Assembly: GCA_049999765.1 (NCBI GenBank)
Contig: JBNGIQ010007717.1
Span: 19,244-83,243 of the forward strand
Direction of reading: 5' to 3'
DNA: 64,000 nucleotides
From: Phaeoceros laevis
Lineage: Eukaryota; Anthocerotophyta; Anthocerotopsida; Notothyladales
Below, in pieces: positions 53,277 through 64,000 of the stretch (position 1 is its first letter; each line of letters starts with the position of its first letter). The position numbers were made by a program, and so were the translations under genes. The notes below the pieces were generated by a model. It saw nothing but the letters and a program-made list of their open reading frames with translations. It was not told the origin of the DNA and made no database searches.

Positions 53277-53349
53277 CGCCGTCTGTGGGATTCGAACCCA
53301 CGACCACGTGGTTAAAAGCCACGCGCTCTACCGACTGAGCTAAGACGGC
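53277..53349 (-). tRNA. tRNA-Lys (anticodon UUU)
   Basis: A 73-nt cloverleaf with no intron. The acceptor GCCGTCT pairs with AGACGGC and the discriminator is G. The D arm region TAGCTCAGTCGGTAGAGC includes a good A box, the anticodon stem CGTGG/CCACG encloses CTTTTAA, giving UUU, and GGTTCGAATCC is the B box. The sequence type is eukaryotic nuclear. Minus-strand upstream DNA has a TATAAAAATTG stretch about 25-35 bp before the 5' end, as in many plant tRNA genes. I saw no run of four T within about 40 bp after the 3' end. Confidence 0.95.
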
Positions 53350-53490
53350 TCGACAGCCTACTATGACAACAATTTTTATAGACGATAGTCGAAAAGGGAT
53401 CCACCCTACTTCTTTAGTACTTAGTGAAGTCCTTATCTAAAATAGATAAATAATAATAGTTGTCGTTGAAATCGGATGAAACAATTAGAT

Positions 53491-56280
53491 TCATGACCGA
53501 TGTTCGGAGCTAATGTCGCCCCACCGCACGTTATACTTGGCAGCAAGATAGTGAGCACCTGCAGGGCCCCGGCTGCCGTACGGGTAGAGCTCCGGGGCGA
53601 CCCTTTTGGCCTCGAGCTCTTTGAGCAGCGGGGTGAAGAGTGCCCATGCCGCGTCCAGCTCGTCGCTCCTGATGAAGAGCCGGCGCTCCCCCTCGATGGC
53701 GTCCAGCAGCAGCCGCTCGTAGGCATCAGGGATTTCCCGGGAGTACCTATCCGAGTAGAGGAGGTTGAGGTTGCTCCTGTCCAGCCGCATTCCCAGCCCG
53801 GGGATCTTGTTGTTGATCTTGAGGTACACCGCCTCGTCTGGCTGGACTCTGATTACCAGCTCGTTGGTTGCCTGGTCCAAGTCCGTCCCGATGCTCCTTT
53901 TGTACATGTTTCCAGGAACGTGTCTGAATTGCACTCTGATCTCAGCCCTGAGAGTTCACCATGCACCAGCAGGAATACCATTAGCACACCATTGTTGGAA
54001 GCTTTGGAACTAGGGGTGCAAGCAGCAGCTTTGCAGAGCTCACCGCTGGTTGTGCAAAGCCTTCCCTGCTTTCATGAGGAAAGGCACTCCGTCCCACCGA
54101 GCATTCTCTATGAAGAATGCGGCAGCGGCGAACGTCGGGGTTAAACTGTTTTTGGGAACAGTCTGGTCGTCAGTGTATGCTGGGTACTGCACTCCGCCCT
54201 TCATATGGCTTTTGTACTGCCCCACCACAATGTCTTCAAACTTCAAGGGCCTCATGGACCTCAGCACCTTCACCTGCAATGCATGTGAGAGTGAATGAGC
54301 AATTTGGGTCAATTGGTCACCAGGCAAAACCAGGAAGCTTGCAACTGTTCAGAGGAGATGGGATCCTGTTGCACCTTCTCGTTTCTGATGTCCTCTGCAT
54401 CCAAGCTCACTGGCGGTTCCATTGCAAACAGTGCCAGTATCTGAAGGAGATGGTTTTGCATGATATCCCGAATGATGCCATAGTTGTCAAAGTAGCTGCA
54501 AATGCAATTTTGCAGCTCTTCTTGTCAGCCCGGACTTCTCTGGACACTACAAGTAGAGGTTAGCCAAAAGCTGTCTCAAAAGTGCCGTGAAACCAAGAAC
54601 CTACCCTCCACGTCCCTCTGTCCCAAAATCCTCCGAGAATATGAACTGGACATTGCGGATGTACTGCCGAGACCATAGAGGTTCAAACACAAGGTTCGAA
54701 AACCTCAGCACTGAGAGATTCTCCACCAGCTCCTTGCCCAAGTAGTGATCAATTCTGCCAGATTTGAAAAACTAGTTAAGCAGCCGCCTACAAAGTTCTA
54801 GGGAATCGCAAGATGCTGCACAGGCACATGTCCCACCTGTAGATCTGATCTTCTGACAGGTACTCCTTAAGCCCCCGTGTCAGCTCTGCAGATGATTCTG
54901 AATCTCGCCCAAATGGTTTCTCCACTATCACGCGAGTCCAGCCTCTTGAAGAAGAGGCAGAGCCACTTGCACTACGTGCTACATCAACAAATATATTCGG
55001 TGGGATTGACATATAGAACAGCCTGTTAGCCAGCCTGCCGTCCTAAACATTCCAACAGTTGAACGTAGCAACACTGGTTAGTATCTTCCCAATACTGTAA
55101 CGAGGCACCGGAAGGTATTAATCGCCATGCAATCATTCCAAGACCCTTTGAATAGCCTAGAAGTATATAGAAGTTGCAAGGCACTACTGCAGTCATAAAG
55201 CAAGAAAACAGACATCGGGCAGCCCAAGAGTACCTCCTGGCATATCAACTTGCTATCCAGTTGCTTGAAGCTCTCCTCGGAATCATATTGGCCAGCATGA
55301 TAGAAGCAGCGTGCCAGAAACTGTTGCATCTTCATTTCACAGCTTTCCCTGTGACCACATTCCCAGACAGGCGTTATAGATCTACTTGTAATCTACATGT
55401 GTAGATCAATCCAAATATGAAAAGCTCGGACCTTTACGGCTGCTAACTAAGGTCCAAGAAGCCATCTTGCTCGCAACCGCTCACTATTGACAAAAGTCTG
55501 GTGAATTACACTATGGCAGCAATAAATACCTGTGATCGACTCTACAACTAAGAGTACCACTGATCATGTTCCGCAGCGCGTCATCCGTCCAATTGCTTCT
55601 TGCATACCCGTAGACGGTGAAGTGCTGCATGAAATCAGCCCACACACCAAATACCACGAACTCAACTGGGCTGCCCCAAACGACAAGGATTTTCAGTTGC
55701 CACAGGAATCCTTTCCCTTTGAAGCCAGCATGACGCAAGATCAAAAATCTGTGTATGATCAGAATCCCAGATGCACAAACCTTCGGCAAGTACCCCTCAT
55801 AGTACAGGGCAAACAAAGCCGGGAAGATCTTCTTTCTGGCCAAGTCCCCAGTGGCGCCAACAACCGTAATGCTAACGGTTGATTCGTTGGTGTTTTCAGT
55901 CTCCAACAAGGGTCCATTACCGAAATTCGTAGAAGGAAAGGCCAACTCTCTACTGATCACAGAGCTGGGTGCTCTGAACGAGCTGTCCACTGCTCCAAGA
56001 GAGGGACAATAATTTTCAAAGAGGCTTCGAACACATGCAGATCAAAAGATACTAAGCAGAGTGCAATCTGCGTATCGAAAGCGTGTTGATTCGGTAAGGA
56101 GACCAGACCTAAAGCCACCGACGGATCATGCAAGTTGGAAAAAATTTGGGCATCGAGCTTCCTGTGCTGCTGGACGGGGAGGAAGTGCACGCGGGCACCA
56201 GGAAGGCTAACCCAGCTAATTTCGGAGGACCTGCGCAGCCCCGAGAAGTGGCACGGTGCCACTGCATGGCTCGCTGCCAT
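53491..56280 (-). CDS. G6PD: Glucose-6-phosphate 1-dehydrogenase, plastid type
   Basis: Catalyses the first step of the oxidative pentose phosphate pathway. The start at 56280 ([20 protein letters not shown]) gives a transit-peptide-like N-terminus. After one or more introns the conserved part begins with [20 protein letters not shown] (NADP site, GATGDLA) and [14 protein letters not shown]. It continues with [76 protein letters not shown], the active-site [78 protein letters not shown] and [20 protein letters not shown]. The C-terminal exon runs from [16 protein letters not shown] to [20 protein letters not shown] and SSEHRS, stop at 53491. The segments fit plastidic and not cytosolic isoforms. 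The frame stays open upstream of 56280 to another ATG. Confidence 0.93.
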
Positions 56281-56578
56281 CGCCGCCCTCGCTAGACTGT
56301 TGCTCTTCCGCCTCCTCTGTTCTGAAGTCTCATTTCTGAGTTGTGGAAACTCTTGTGACTCCTGCGAGACGCCCAAGTCAGCATCGCCGCAGACGGACGA
56401 AACTTGGCAGGTGTTGAAATTTAGTCCAATAAAAAAACTTCCTGCTTCGGAATTTCGTCTAGGGCGCTGCTCCTCAGTTACGGGTTGGTGGTAGGTCCAA
56501 CCTCCAAACAAACAGAAATTATCGAACGAAGCTCTTAGTTGCGTAAGAAGATGCTGGGTTCCAGCAAATTGTAGGGAC
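56281..56578. promoter_or_regulatory. Probable shared promoter of G6PDH and PIG-S
   Basis: 298 bp between divergent ATGs. On the minus strand the G6PDH frame is open through the whole region, so part may be coding if G6PDH starts further upstream. Inferred from position. Confidence 0.4.
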
Positions 56579-59500
56579 ATGGCGGAAAACAGAACCTCAC
56601 GTGGCCGCAAGCGCCTGCTCGTCACCACATCCATTTTGCTAGCTTTTTTGTCAGGTGAGCTGTCCTCTCTCTGCCGGAAGGTGAACTGTCCAGCTCAGTT
56701 GTGCTATGCATTCGCCGAAGTCAACAGCAGACTCGTAGAGCAGGAAGTTTGACATCATATGGTTTGATAGGTGTACCAATTTGGCGAAAAACCACTGAGA
56801 TCTATCGATCACCCATACCTTTCACCACTATAAAGGATCATTCGGAGCGTGTGTTGTCACACCCACTTGCCCTCCCTTGCCATTTGCAAGTGATCTTTGT
56901 GGATTCGAGAGAAGATGTCGAGTCATCCCATTTGCAGGATTGGGCTAGTAGTGTGCGTGAACAGATACAAGAATCTCTTGGTGGACATGCTCCGAGCCAC
57001 TACTGTGATACAGGTTCTAGGCTGGTGGTTAGCATTGACTCGCCTTCCGGCTGCCACAGAGATGGTTCATTTGAGGAATTTTCCACATGGCCTTGTGGAC
57101 TGGCTAACGCCAATCTGGAAAATGCTGTTGGAGCATCCAGCGACCACGAGGTTGATGAGCTGTTGCGGGATCACGCAGAAAACTCGACCAGTGCCCGAGG
57201 TCAAGAAAAAGGTGGCAAGTATACCATCGTTGTGGTGGATGGTGGCGACAATGGTGAACCCTCTTACCCTTGTAGGTTCCTAGAGGATACATCTTCAGAT
57301 CTTGAGATGCAAGCTTGGACTTCGAATTACTATGAACCAATGGCAAGTTCACTGGTGTATCGTGGGTGGTTTCAGCTCAATCAACAGCAGTTATTGGCAA
57401 GTACAGACATGCTTGGATATCTGTGTTGGACCCTTTTTCCAAGACCTACGAGGTTGTTCCTCTAGTTGCAGAGGTAGCGCGTGTGTTTTTCGACAACTCA
57501 AAGACGGGTACTCAGAGTTCTGGTATAGAGAAAAGAATGCCTCTAGCAGCAGATGGACGTGTGGTGCTGTCTTTTAGCCTCTTGAACGCCAATCCAGACA
57601 GTTGGACTTTTGACTGGTAAGTTTGCCGTGGAGTAATCATTACTCTTTTGCCTTTCTCCTATTTCAATCTGGTTGGTCATTACTGAAGCATGTAATAGCA
57701 TGATATGATAAGGGACTTTGCGAGCGTGGAAAAGCAATTCTTGGAACCTGTGGTTGCTGCCATGGCACCCGTTGCTTTGATGACTGTTGAAAGCCAGGTA
57801 TGCTCACCTCATAACGAAAACTTGTCAATTCTTGGTGAGGTCCTTATTGAGGCTTGTGGTAGATCCTGGAAGTCTCAGTTGTTCTGATGATCCGAAGAAC
57901 TGTAGGTTTTATACTACACTCCGAAGGCCGTGCATTCAGCTTGGGATCCACAGCTTGCTTCTTACGTAATCACGCCTGAAGAGCTCCCCTTTTTTGTGAG
58001 TCATCACAGATGTTTCAATTTCAAGATCTTTTTGGAGCCTGCTGCAACATTTTGATGTATTGGAACCCGATTACTTACAGTAGGTGCATGCGATTCTGCA
58101 GGTAAATGCCAAAGAGTGGCACTTGGACTCCTCAACTGCATCTGTTGGTCGGTCCAAGCTCCTGCACTTCGCAATGTACTTGGTTACTTCCTGTACTTCC
58201 TTCACAGGTCGTATGAAGTGTAGCTGGACATAAAGAAAGCCGGTATTTCAAAGTCATGTCTCTACATTAGAGATGGCAAGCATTCTATTGATGCAATTCT
58301 GCTTGTCATGATTATCGTAGTTATGTATCTGCGGCTAATGAATGTCCTCTTCACATCAAGAACTCCAATGGTCAATTGCTGACGAACGGCTTTACTTCCC
58401 CTGTAACTACTCACATCGTTTTAGTAATTGTACTCCTTTTTGTTGCCAGGGCTGTTGTTTTGCACGGTGAAAGTTCGCAGCCTTTTGTCACTTGGTTTTG
58501 CTCCTATTTTTTCTGAACGATGCTACTCTTGATGTTTGTCCAGGGATGGGGAGGCGTTACCATTTGGAATCCACCGGCTTGTCATGTAGAGAAAGAAAAC
58601 GGAAGGGCTGTGCTTCAACGACTGCATCCTGTGGTCTGGATGCAATTGATCGTCCTGGTCTTTGGCTTTAAGGCGTAGAGTTTTCTGTATATAGCGTGAT
58701 ATTGAACTTCACCCGTATGCTCCTTGACAATATGGCAGGTCATACTACATATAATGGGAATCGTACTGGGGCAGCTCAGGACTCTGTTCGGGTTGCCATC
58801 ATTGAATTTTAGTACCGAAGCTAGATTCCGCCATACACCTGCCATTGCCACTGGCCTTGCAGAATGGTATGCTGGGTTTCACCTTCTTACATGGGAAGTG
58901 ATGGGAGTTCTTGTAGTTCACTGACCTTTTCTGCTGCTTGTTTGTCAACACCATTATGAACTTCAATTCATTCCCCAGGGAAGTGGATGCCCTGTTGAGA
59001 AGGCGCATTGCTGCTGACGAATCTGCTGCTGCAGCTACGCTGACTTCTCTCTCTGAGCTGGTACCCTGTGACCTACATGCCCAGCACTCCCTCATGAGTC
59101 TCTTAGCAGCTATCCTTCAATTTTGCACGCATGAGTCATGTACTCAATGTTTATCTTTCCTGAAGGTGCAATCTCTTCCAAACATGGTCATCAAGGACGA
59201 GATTAGTAGCCAGGTGCAAGACTTTTGCCTTTCCCTGCGTACTTCAAATGCATTGTATGTGCAGCGGCATCAGACCTATCTACTCATGATTAGCTAATGT
59301 TGCCTGTCTTTGGTAGGTGACAACCTCACTGGAGGCTGCTGCTTCAGCACGCACGCATGTTTTGAGAGGAGCCTATTTTGCTGCAGGAAGTGAGTGTTTC
59401 CACTAAACAGTTGGTCTTGCACACAGTATCATTACATGCCGAAGCCGTTACTAACCACGATGGTGCTTGGTTTTTGCCCAGACGCAACCAGGAGGGCAAG

Positions 59501-59810
59501 AGAACTAGCTGAGGACGCCTTTTTCCAGCCCTCTTTCATGTCCCTGCTGTACCTCCCTTTGGAACATCACCTGGCCATTTACACAGTACGTTGTTTTTGC
59601 ACCCTCTCTTTCAGCAGTTCTGGAGCTTCTCTGGAGCATATTCTTGGGTGCTTCGGCAGTGCCCTGTTTGTCCTCTTCGGTGCGTGTGGACTAAACATGG
59701 TGATTGGTACTGGGCAGCCATTTTTTGTCCCGGTGTTGCTGCACGTCTTCATGGCAGTTGTCAAGGAGGTCTCGCGGCGCCGAAGGAAGAGTGGGAAGGC
59801 TGAGCGATAA
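56579..59810 (+). CDS. PIGS: GPI transamidase subunit PIG-S
   Basis: ER membrane subunit of the complex that attaches GPI anchors to proteins. The ATG at 56579 gives MAENRTSRGRKRLLVTTSIL, a short basic cytosolic end and the start of the first membrane segment, LAFLSG. This is spliced at about 56653/56773 to VPIWRKTTEIYRSPIPF, the PIG-S signature. The lumenal part includes LPCHLQVIFVDSREDVESSH, KYTIVVVDGG, AVIGKYRHAWISVLDPFSK, DGRVVLSFSLLNANPDSWTF, DFASVEKQFLEPVVAAMAPV, a segment with ITPEELPFFV, EWHLDSSTASVGRSKLLHF, VLGQLRTLFGLPS and SLPNMVIKDEISSQ. The final exons give RELAEDAFFQPSFMSLLYLP, LEHHLAIYT and the second membrane segment (PFFVPVLLHVFMAVVKEV), then a basic tail ending SGKAER. Topology is normal for the family. 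Confidence 0.92.
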
Positions 59811-62800
59811 CCAGAGCGCAGAGTCGGGCAGGAGGCAGGGATGGTTCTAGTTTTCAAGAGTTTGTACCGTCCTTAAGACTATGCCACTTCCATTGAAGTT
59901 CCCAACTCAGAACGTCGTTAAGTTCATGGTTTCCGACTTTGCGTAACTTCAGCATGTGCTTGCCCCAGATGTGCCATATTGATTCCACAGTCTCGTCATT
60001 CAGTGTTGCTTTACGAACACGGTCGGGAGAATTGATTAGTCATTGAGCAGGCAATGTGAAAGGGGCCAGGGGATGGAGATGGAGCACGTTGCGTGCCGCA
60101 TTTTTCCCGGCCACGCATGCCACCTACTCTTTAAGGAGACGAGTCCCTTTCCACTATTGTGCCTACCTCCACCTAAAGCATGTCCTTCGCACTGTTGCTA
60201 CTCTCCCCCTCATCACCAACTCAACTTCCGGATTCGCAGTAAGGACACGCCTGTAAAAATCAACTTCTACACTTGTCATCTGCTAAGTGCACTTGCAGCA
60301 GGGACACGAACTGTAAAACGCCACTTTCTGGTCTCCTATAGGACGTCTGCAGTTTACTGGCGGCGGCCATCCTACCACAACCAGCTCAGCCATGGCTGGA
60401 ATTCACAGGCACCATATTTGCTTGCCCCCAATGTAGCATCCTCGGGCTCCCAAGCTACATCTATCTGGACTGAATTTGTACCTCATCCGTGGTACATTTA
60501 TTTCAATATGCGTGCGCTGTTGCCATAGTAGCTTTTGTACGACGCGGTAGCTACCTTACGCCGACCTCTTATGCTTCTGTTGGCACTGCTCCTGTCAGCG
60601 CAGCTGTGCTGTAGACTCAAAGTTCAGGTCATTCCCAGTTCTTCGTCAAACCCATATTCTCGGGTGGAAAGCTGTTTGCTAACAATGCCGCTTACCGCTT
60701 AGTACTTAGTAGTTGCTGCTTGTCGCTTGCCCATTGCCGCTTGCCTCTTAGTACTTGCCGCTTCAGTAATCTTCTCACCCATGTTTGCTACGAAACTGAG
60801 GGTACGGGAAGTGTCATTTGAGGCATGCCTTGGCAGCTTTCCAAGGTCTTGGGATTCGGTCCTATGTTGTTGTGGCATAAGAAGGTGGATATTCTTGTCA
60901 ACTTTCAAAGTAGTGGTTTCACAAACGATTCCAGTGCCTTCGTTAGATGGAATCCTATGGAGTAAACAACTCACGGCTTCCTACCCTAAAGCTTACTGAT
61001 GAAAATGTGCGTGCCTTCGCCATGATCATGAGTGGTCGAGAAGGCCGTAGAAGAAAGCTGGACAAGTTACGCAAGATGACCATGTGAGATTAGGAGTCTT
61101 TCTCTGCACTAATCAGCCTTTTCACGTTGTGATAGAGGTGATCGATCCCTTGGTACAATGTGAATCGATTTCCACTTGCGTAGAAAAATCGCTCAACATC
61201 CGCTTCATTGAAGTAAATTCATCATACGAGTCAACAAGGAACCTACGGGTGCATCTTTGACCGTGTTGCCTATGGGCCGAACATTATGGCAACCGATCTT
61301 GCGCCTCCTGCCACATGCTGAACGGACTCATCAATTTGGCAGAGCTACTAATCCTGGACATCCCTCCCTAGGAGCACAGGGTAGAAAGTTCTGCATGTAC
61401 ACCTGCCTCGCTCTGCTTTTAGGTCACCACCTCAACCATGGCAGCTTAGCACCTTCGAGTCACATCGCATCTCGATAGCTGCTACAGGTTCCACCTACAA
61501 GCAGCAAGCAAGGAAGGCCGCTCCAAGCGGGAACTGCAATAGGGCCAGGCACCTCGGTAAAGTCTATTCACAACTAAACCAATGAATGCTTGCTCATGTG
61601 CTCTCCAACTGCTTCGCACCTTCCTCTTCAAGGCCTGACGCGGTCTTCCCCCCGAAATTGACCTCATGGACTGTTACATGTCAACATAAGCAGCTAGCCG
61701 CAAGGAATTAACATATTGCTGCGCCACAGGGATATGGCTTGCCTGCACAGAGCCGCAGCTACAACCTGTTTGTCACTAGCGTACACCTCACCAAAAACCT
61801 ACAGGGGGACATAACAATCGAGTTACATGCTTGCTAATCCACAGCCTGCAAAAACCTACCCAGCGTAAAAAGTGGTGTCGGAACTGGATCATTACGTGCG
61901 TACCATGAATTAAGAGCCAAACTACACCTGGCAGCCAGGCTTTGCAATTGAGAGCCTGAGACGTAACATAACGGATTGTCTTGAATGCTCACGTGGTGCG
62001 CTGTTAACGGGAATGGTAGAACTTTCTCGTTTAAATGCTTCACCCCCGCCCTGTTACCGTTAATTCTCAGCAACCGAGCTCGCTCCTCCTCCCCTCCCTC
62101 TGGGAACTCCGGAGCCTTCTACTGCCAGCGGCCTCAGCTGCCATCTTCCTTTTTTTGAGGTTGTTCATCTGTCTGTTTCTCCGAGCCATCGGCTTCTCCG
62201 CTTGATAGCGGCTTCAATGCTGGACCAGTTGCAACAATTAGCTCTTTGCAGCTATCTCTAGAGTTTTCCTGTCGCAGACTTGGCTCTTGTGCCTTGTGCA
62301 ATGCTCGGTATAAATTTCTGCCGCTTGGAATGCAAGCAATGCTTTTTTTCGTTTTCGGAGTCTACCTTCCGGTGTGACCTGTGACCTGTTCCTTCAAATG
62401 CTTGGTGCATTGCGGCATCAACAGGAAGTAGTGGAGGCATTGAGTCTTGCATGCACTTTTCTGAGCGAGAACTGTCTTCTTGAGGTCACAGAGCTCACAT
62501 GATCCAGGAACTCAGGCTAGTCCTCTTGACTTTTCTTGTGTATTCTCGGTCACGAGCTCTGCGCTTGCGCCGGCAAATTTCCTTCTCCAGTAGTGATGCT
62601 TGGACAGGAGAACTGGGGAGCGGAAAATTCTTGAATTGCACGGGCGGATTTTGTAGTCGCAGGCTGTGGGAGTGTAGAAATTCTGTAGCTGCAAAAGTTA
62701 AACGAACATGGGCTGGCAATTGAGGCTATGTGCTATAGCTAGCTATTGTGGTGTTGTTGAAGAGTGTCTAGAGCTACGGCTTCTCTGCTGCTCTGTCTCG

Positions 62801-63421
62801 CACTAAGGAATTATGGTGAACATTGAATGTGCGCCTCCCGTACCCCCTTTTCATGGCCCATTCACACTCTGTTTCAACAGTCTTAACTCGCAAGCAGGCT
62901 TCTCCTCGTCCTTCGCAACTAGTTCTCTCAGTGTCAAAAAGATCATGCTGTTCAGATTTGGTTGGCCTGTTCCTTTTGTGCAAGGAGGACACTCTGTCCC
63001 TGAATTTACAATTCCAGCCAGCGCTGTGCTCTACTCTGCTCTCTGTTTTGGCCTGCGAATTTTTGCCCTGCCTTTTCTTGAGCTGTGGATTGTGATTCTT
63101 CAGGTCGCAGACGCTTGATTTTTGGACTCGGAGCATGCACTACTGAGCACGAATTTGTATTCCCATCCAGATCGCCTTGAAGAGTGTACAGAACAACGAC
63201 CGGCAAATTTCAATTCAGGGGAGCATATTGCAGCACTTCTTCCTTGTGGGGGTTTCGCCCGTAGGATTTCAGCTGTATCTTCTTCTTGGCTGTATTGGAT
63301 CAAGATCTAAGTGGCAAGCTTGCGCGCATATGTGCTTCACCAAATTCGGACTACTTCATTTCGTAATCAGGGCTGTTACCAAGCTTACCGTCACTGCAGG
63401 TGGTGCCCGGTATACCCCAGG
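59811..63421. other. Gene-free interval
   Basis: 3.6 kb between PIG-S and the P450. It contains small degenerate repeats of CTTGCCGCTT and CTTAGTACTT type near 60690-60770. Open frames (for example 160 codons from about 60043) match nothing I know. The end contains the P450 promoter or leader; a TGCAG at about 63400 could be a leader-intron acceptor. Confidence 0.45.
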
Positions 63422-64000
63422 ATGAATTTCATGAACTCGTCCAACACTGAAGATCACTATGAGAGGAGGTTCTCCATCGATGCTAAAGTTTCAACCTCTC
63501 TCGCAATTTTTGCGGTCACAGCTTTGCTAGCTCATGCTGTTCTTCAGTTTATCCGCTACTACAACGTCAAGGGCCCCAGGGTCTGGCCATATGTTGGTCA
63601 GCTTCATCAGCTGATTCTGAATTCCCACCGCTTATATGACTGGATAACTGAGCTGGAGTTGGAGTACGGAGGAACTTATTCGGCTGTCGTGCCAATCTTC
63701 CCTTCTCTGAGTGCGACCATCACTTGCAATCCTGAGAACCTTGAGCACATTCTCAAGACGCGTTTCTCTATCTACCCCAAGGTATGAGCTAATCTAGTGG
63801 AACTTTGAAACGTGGTCTTGAATTCTTAGGCTGATAAAGCTGAAGACTTTCCATCAATGCAGGGTCCAGAATTCAGCTATTCGTTTCATGAGCTGCTTGG
63901 AGGTGGTATTTTCAACTCAGATTCCGAGGCATGGAGGGTGCAACGGAAGACGGCGAGTCATGAATTTAGCACCAGGGCGCTTCGAGATCTGATGGTAATG
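63422..64000 (+). CDS. CYP86-type cytochrome P450, 5' part only
   Basis: Likely fatty acid omega-hydroxylase of the CYP86 clan, ER-bound, of the kind used for cutin, suberin and related polymers. The first suitable ATG is at 63422 ([20 protein letters not shown]). A membrane anchor follows ([20 protein letters not shown]), then the proline-poor hinge and [35 protein letters not shown] and [20 protein letters not shown] are strong CYP86A-like matches. The intron at 63782-63862 joins PK to [20 protein letters not shown], and [20 protein letters not shown] is the C-helix region. The window ends inside the second exon. Haem-binding and I-helix motifs lie outside, so activity cannot be judged. Confidence 0.88.

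Noticed and set aside
53500-54144. 214-codon plus-strand open frame
   Set aside because: Antisense shadow of the G6PDH C-terminal exons.

Overview
The window is nuclear DNA from a land plant. Genes are split by short GT-AG introns, mostly about 80-200 bp. Several products are plant-specific or plastid types: ClpR3, plastid glucose-6-phosphate dehydrogenase, a choline-monooxygenase-like Rieske protein, mTERF, PLS-class PPR and CYP86. The tRNA-Lys is of the eukaryotic type. The long intronless PPR gene, with inserts between its repeats, resembles those I know from ferns. An XRRA1-like leucine-rich-repeat gene is present, a family I do not recall from flowering plants. A compact-genome seed-free plant, perhaps a fern, is my best guess, but this rests on family resemblance and not on a search.

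Layout. 1-13 kb: SCYL1-like pseudokinase (-, 3' end outside the window), choline-monooxygenase-like protein (+), CLPR3 (-) and actin-interacting protein 1 (-). 13-25 kb: NSF/SEC18 (+), a RABF2/Rab5 GTPase (+), SWC6/ZNHIT1 (-) and alpha-amylase (+). 25-31 kb: organellar ribosomal protein bS21 (-), an unrecognised multi-pass membrane protein (-), then about 3 kb without genes that is rich in tandem duplications. 31-44 kb: XRRA1-like LRR protein (-), an AT-rich gap, PPR protein (-), SAP30BP/HCNGP-like protein (+) and N-myristoyltransferase (-). 44-53 kb: mTERF (-), branched-chain 2-oxoacid dehydrogenase E1-alpha (+), a repeat-rich gap and alanine-glyoxylate aminotransferase 2 (+). 53-64 kb: tRNA-Lys(UUU) (-), glucose-6-phosphate dehydrogenase (-), GPI transamidase subunit PIG-S (+), a 3.6 kb gap and the first exons of a CYP86-type cytochrome P450 (+, cut by the window edge).

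The genes are mostly single-copy housekeeping functions: vesicle traffic (NSF, Rab5, SCYL1), organelle gene expression (mTERF, PPR, bS21), plastid proteolysis, chromatin and lipid/GPI modification. They do not form one pathway. Many are arranged head to head, with the closest starts about 120, 205 and 300 bp apart, so shared promoters are likely. No operon, CRISPR array, prophage, organelle insertion or intact transposon was recognised. The points most worth a second look are the XRRA1-like gene, a duplicated exon inside an intron of the E1-alpha gene, an orphan membrane protein, the C-terminal tail on the amylase, and a CATG that serves as a possible start codon on both strands between G6PDH and PIG-S.
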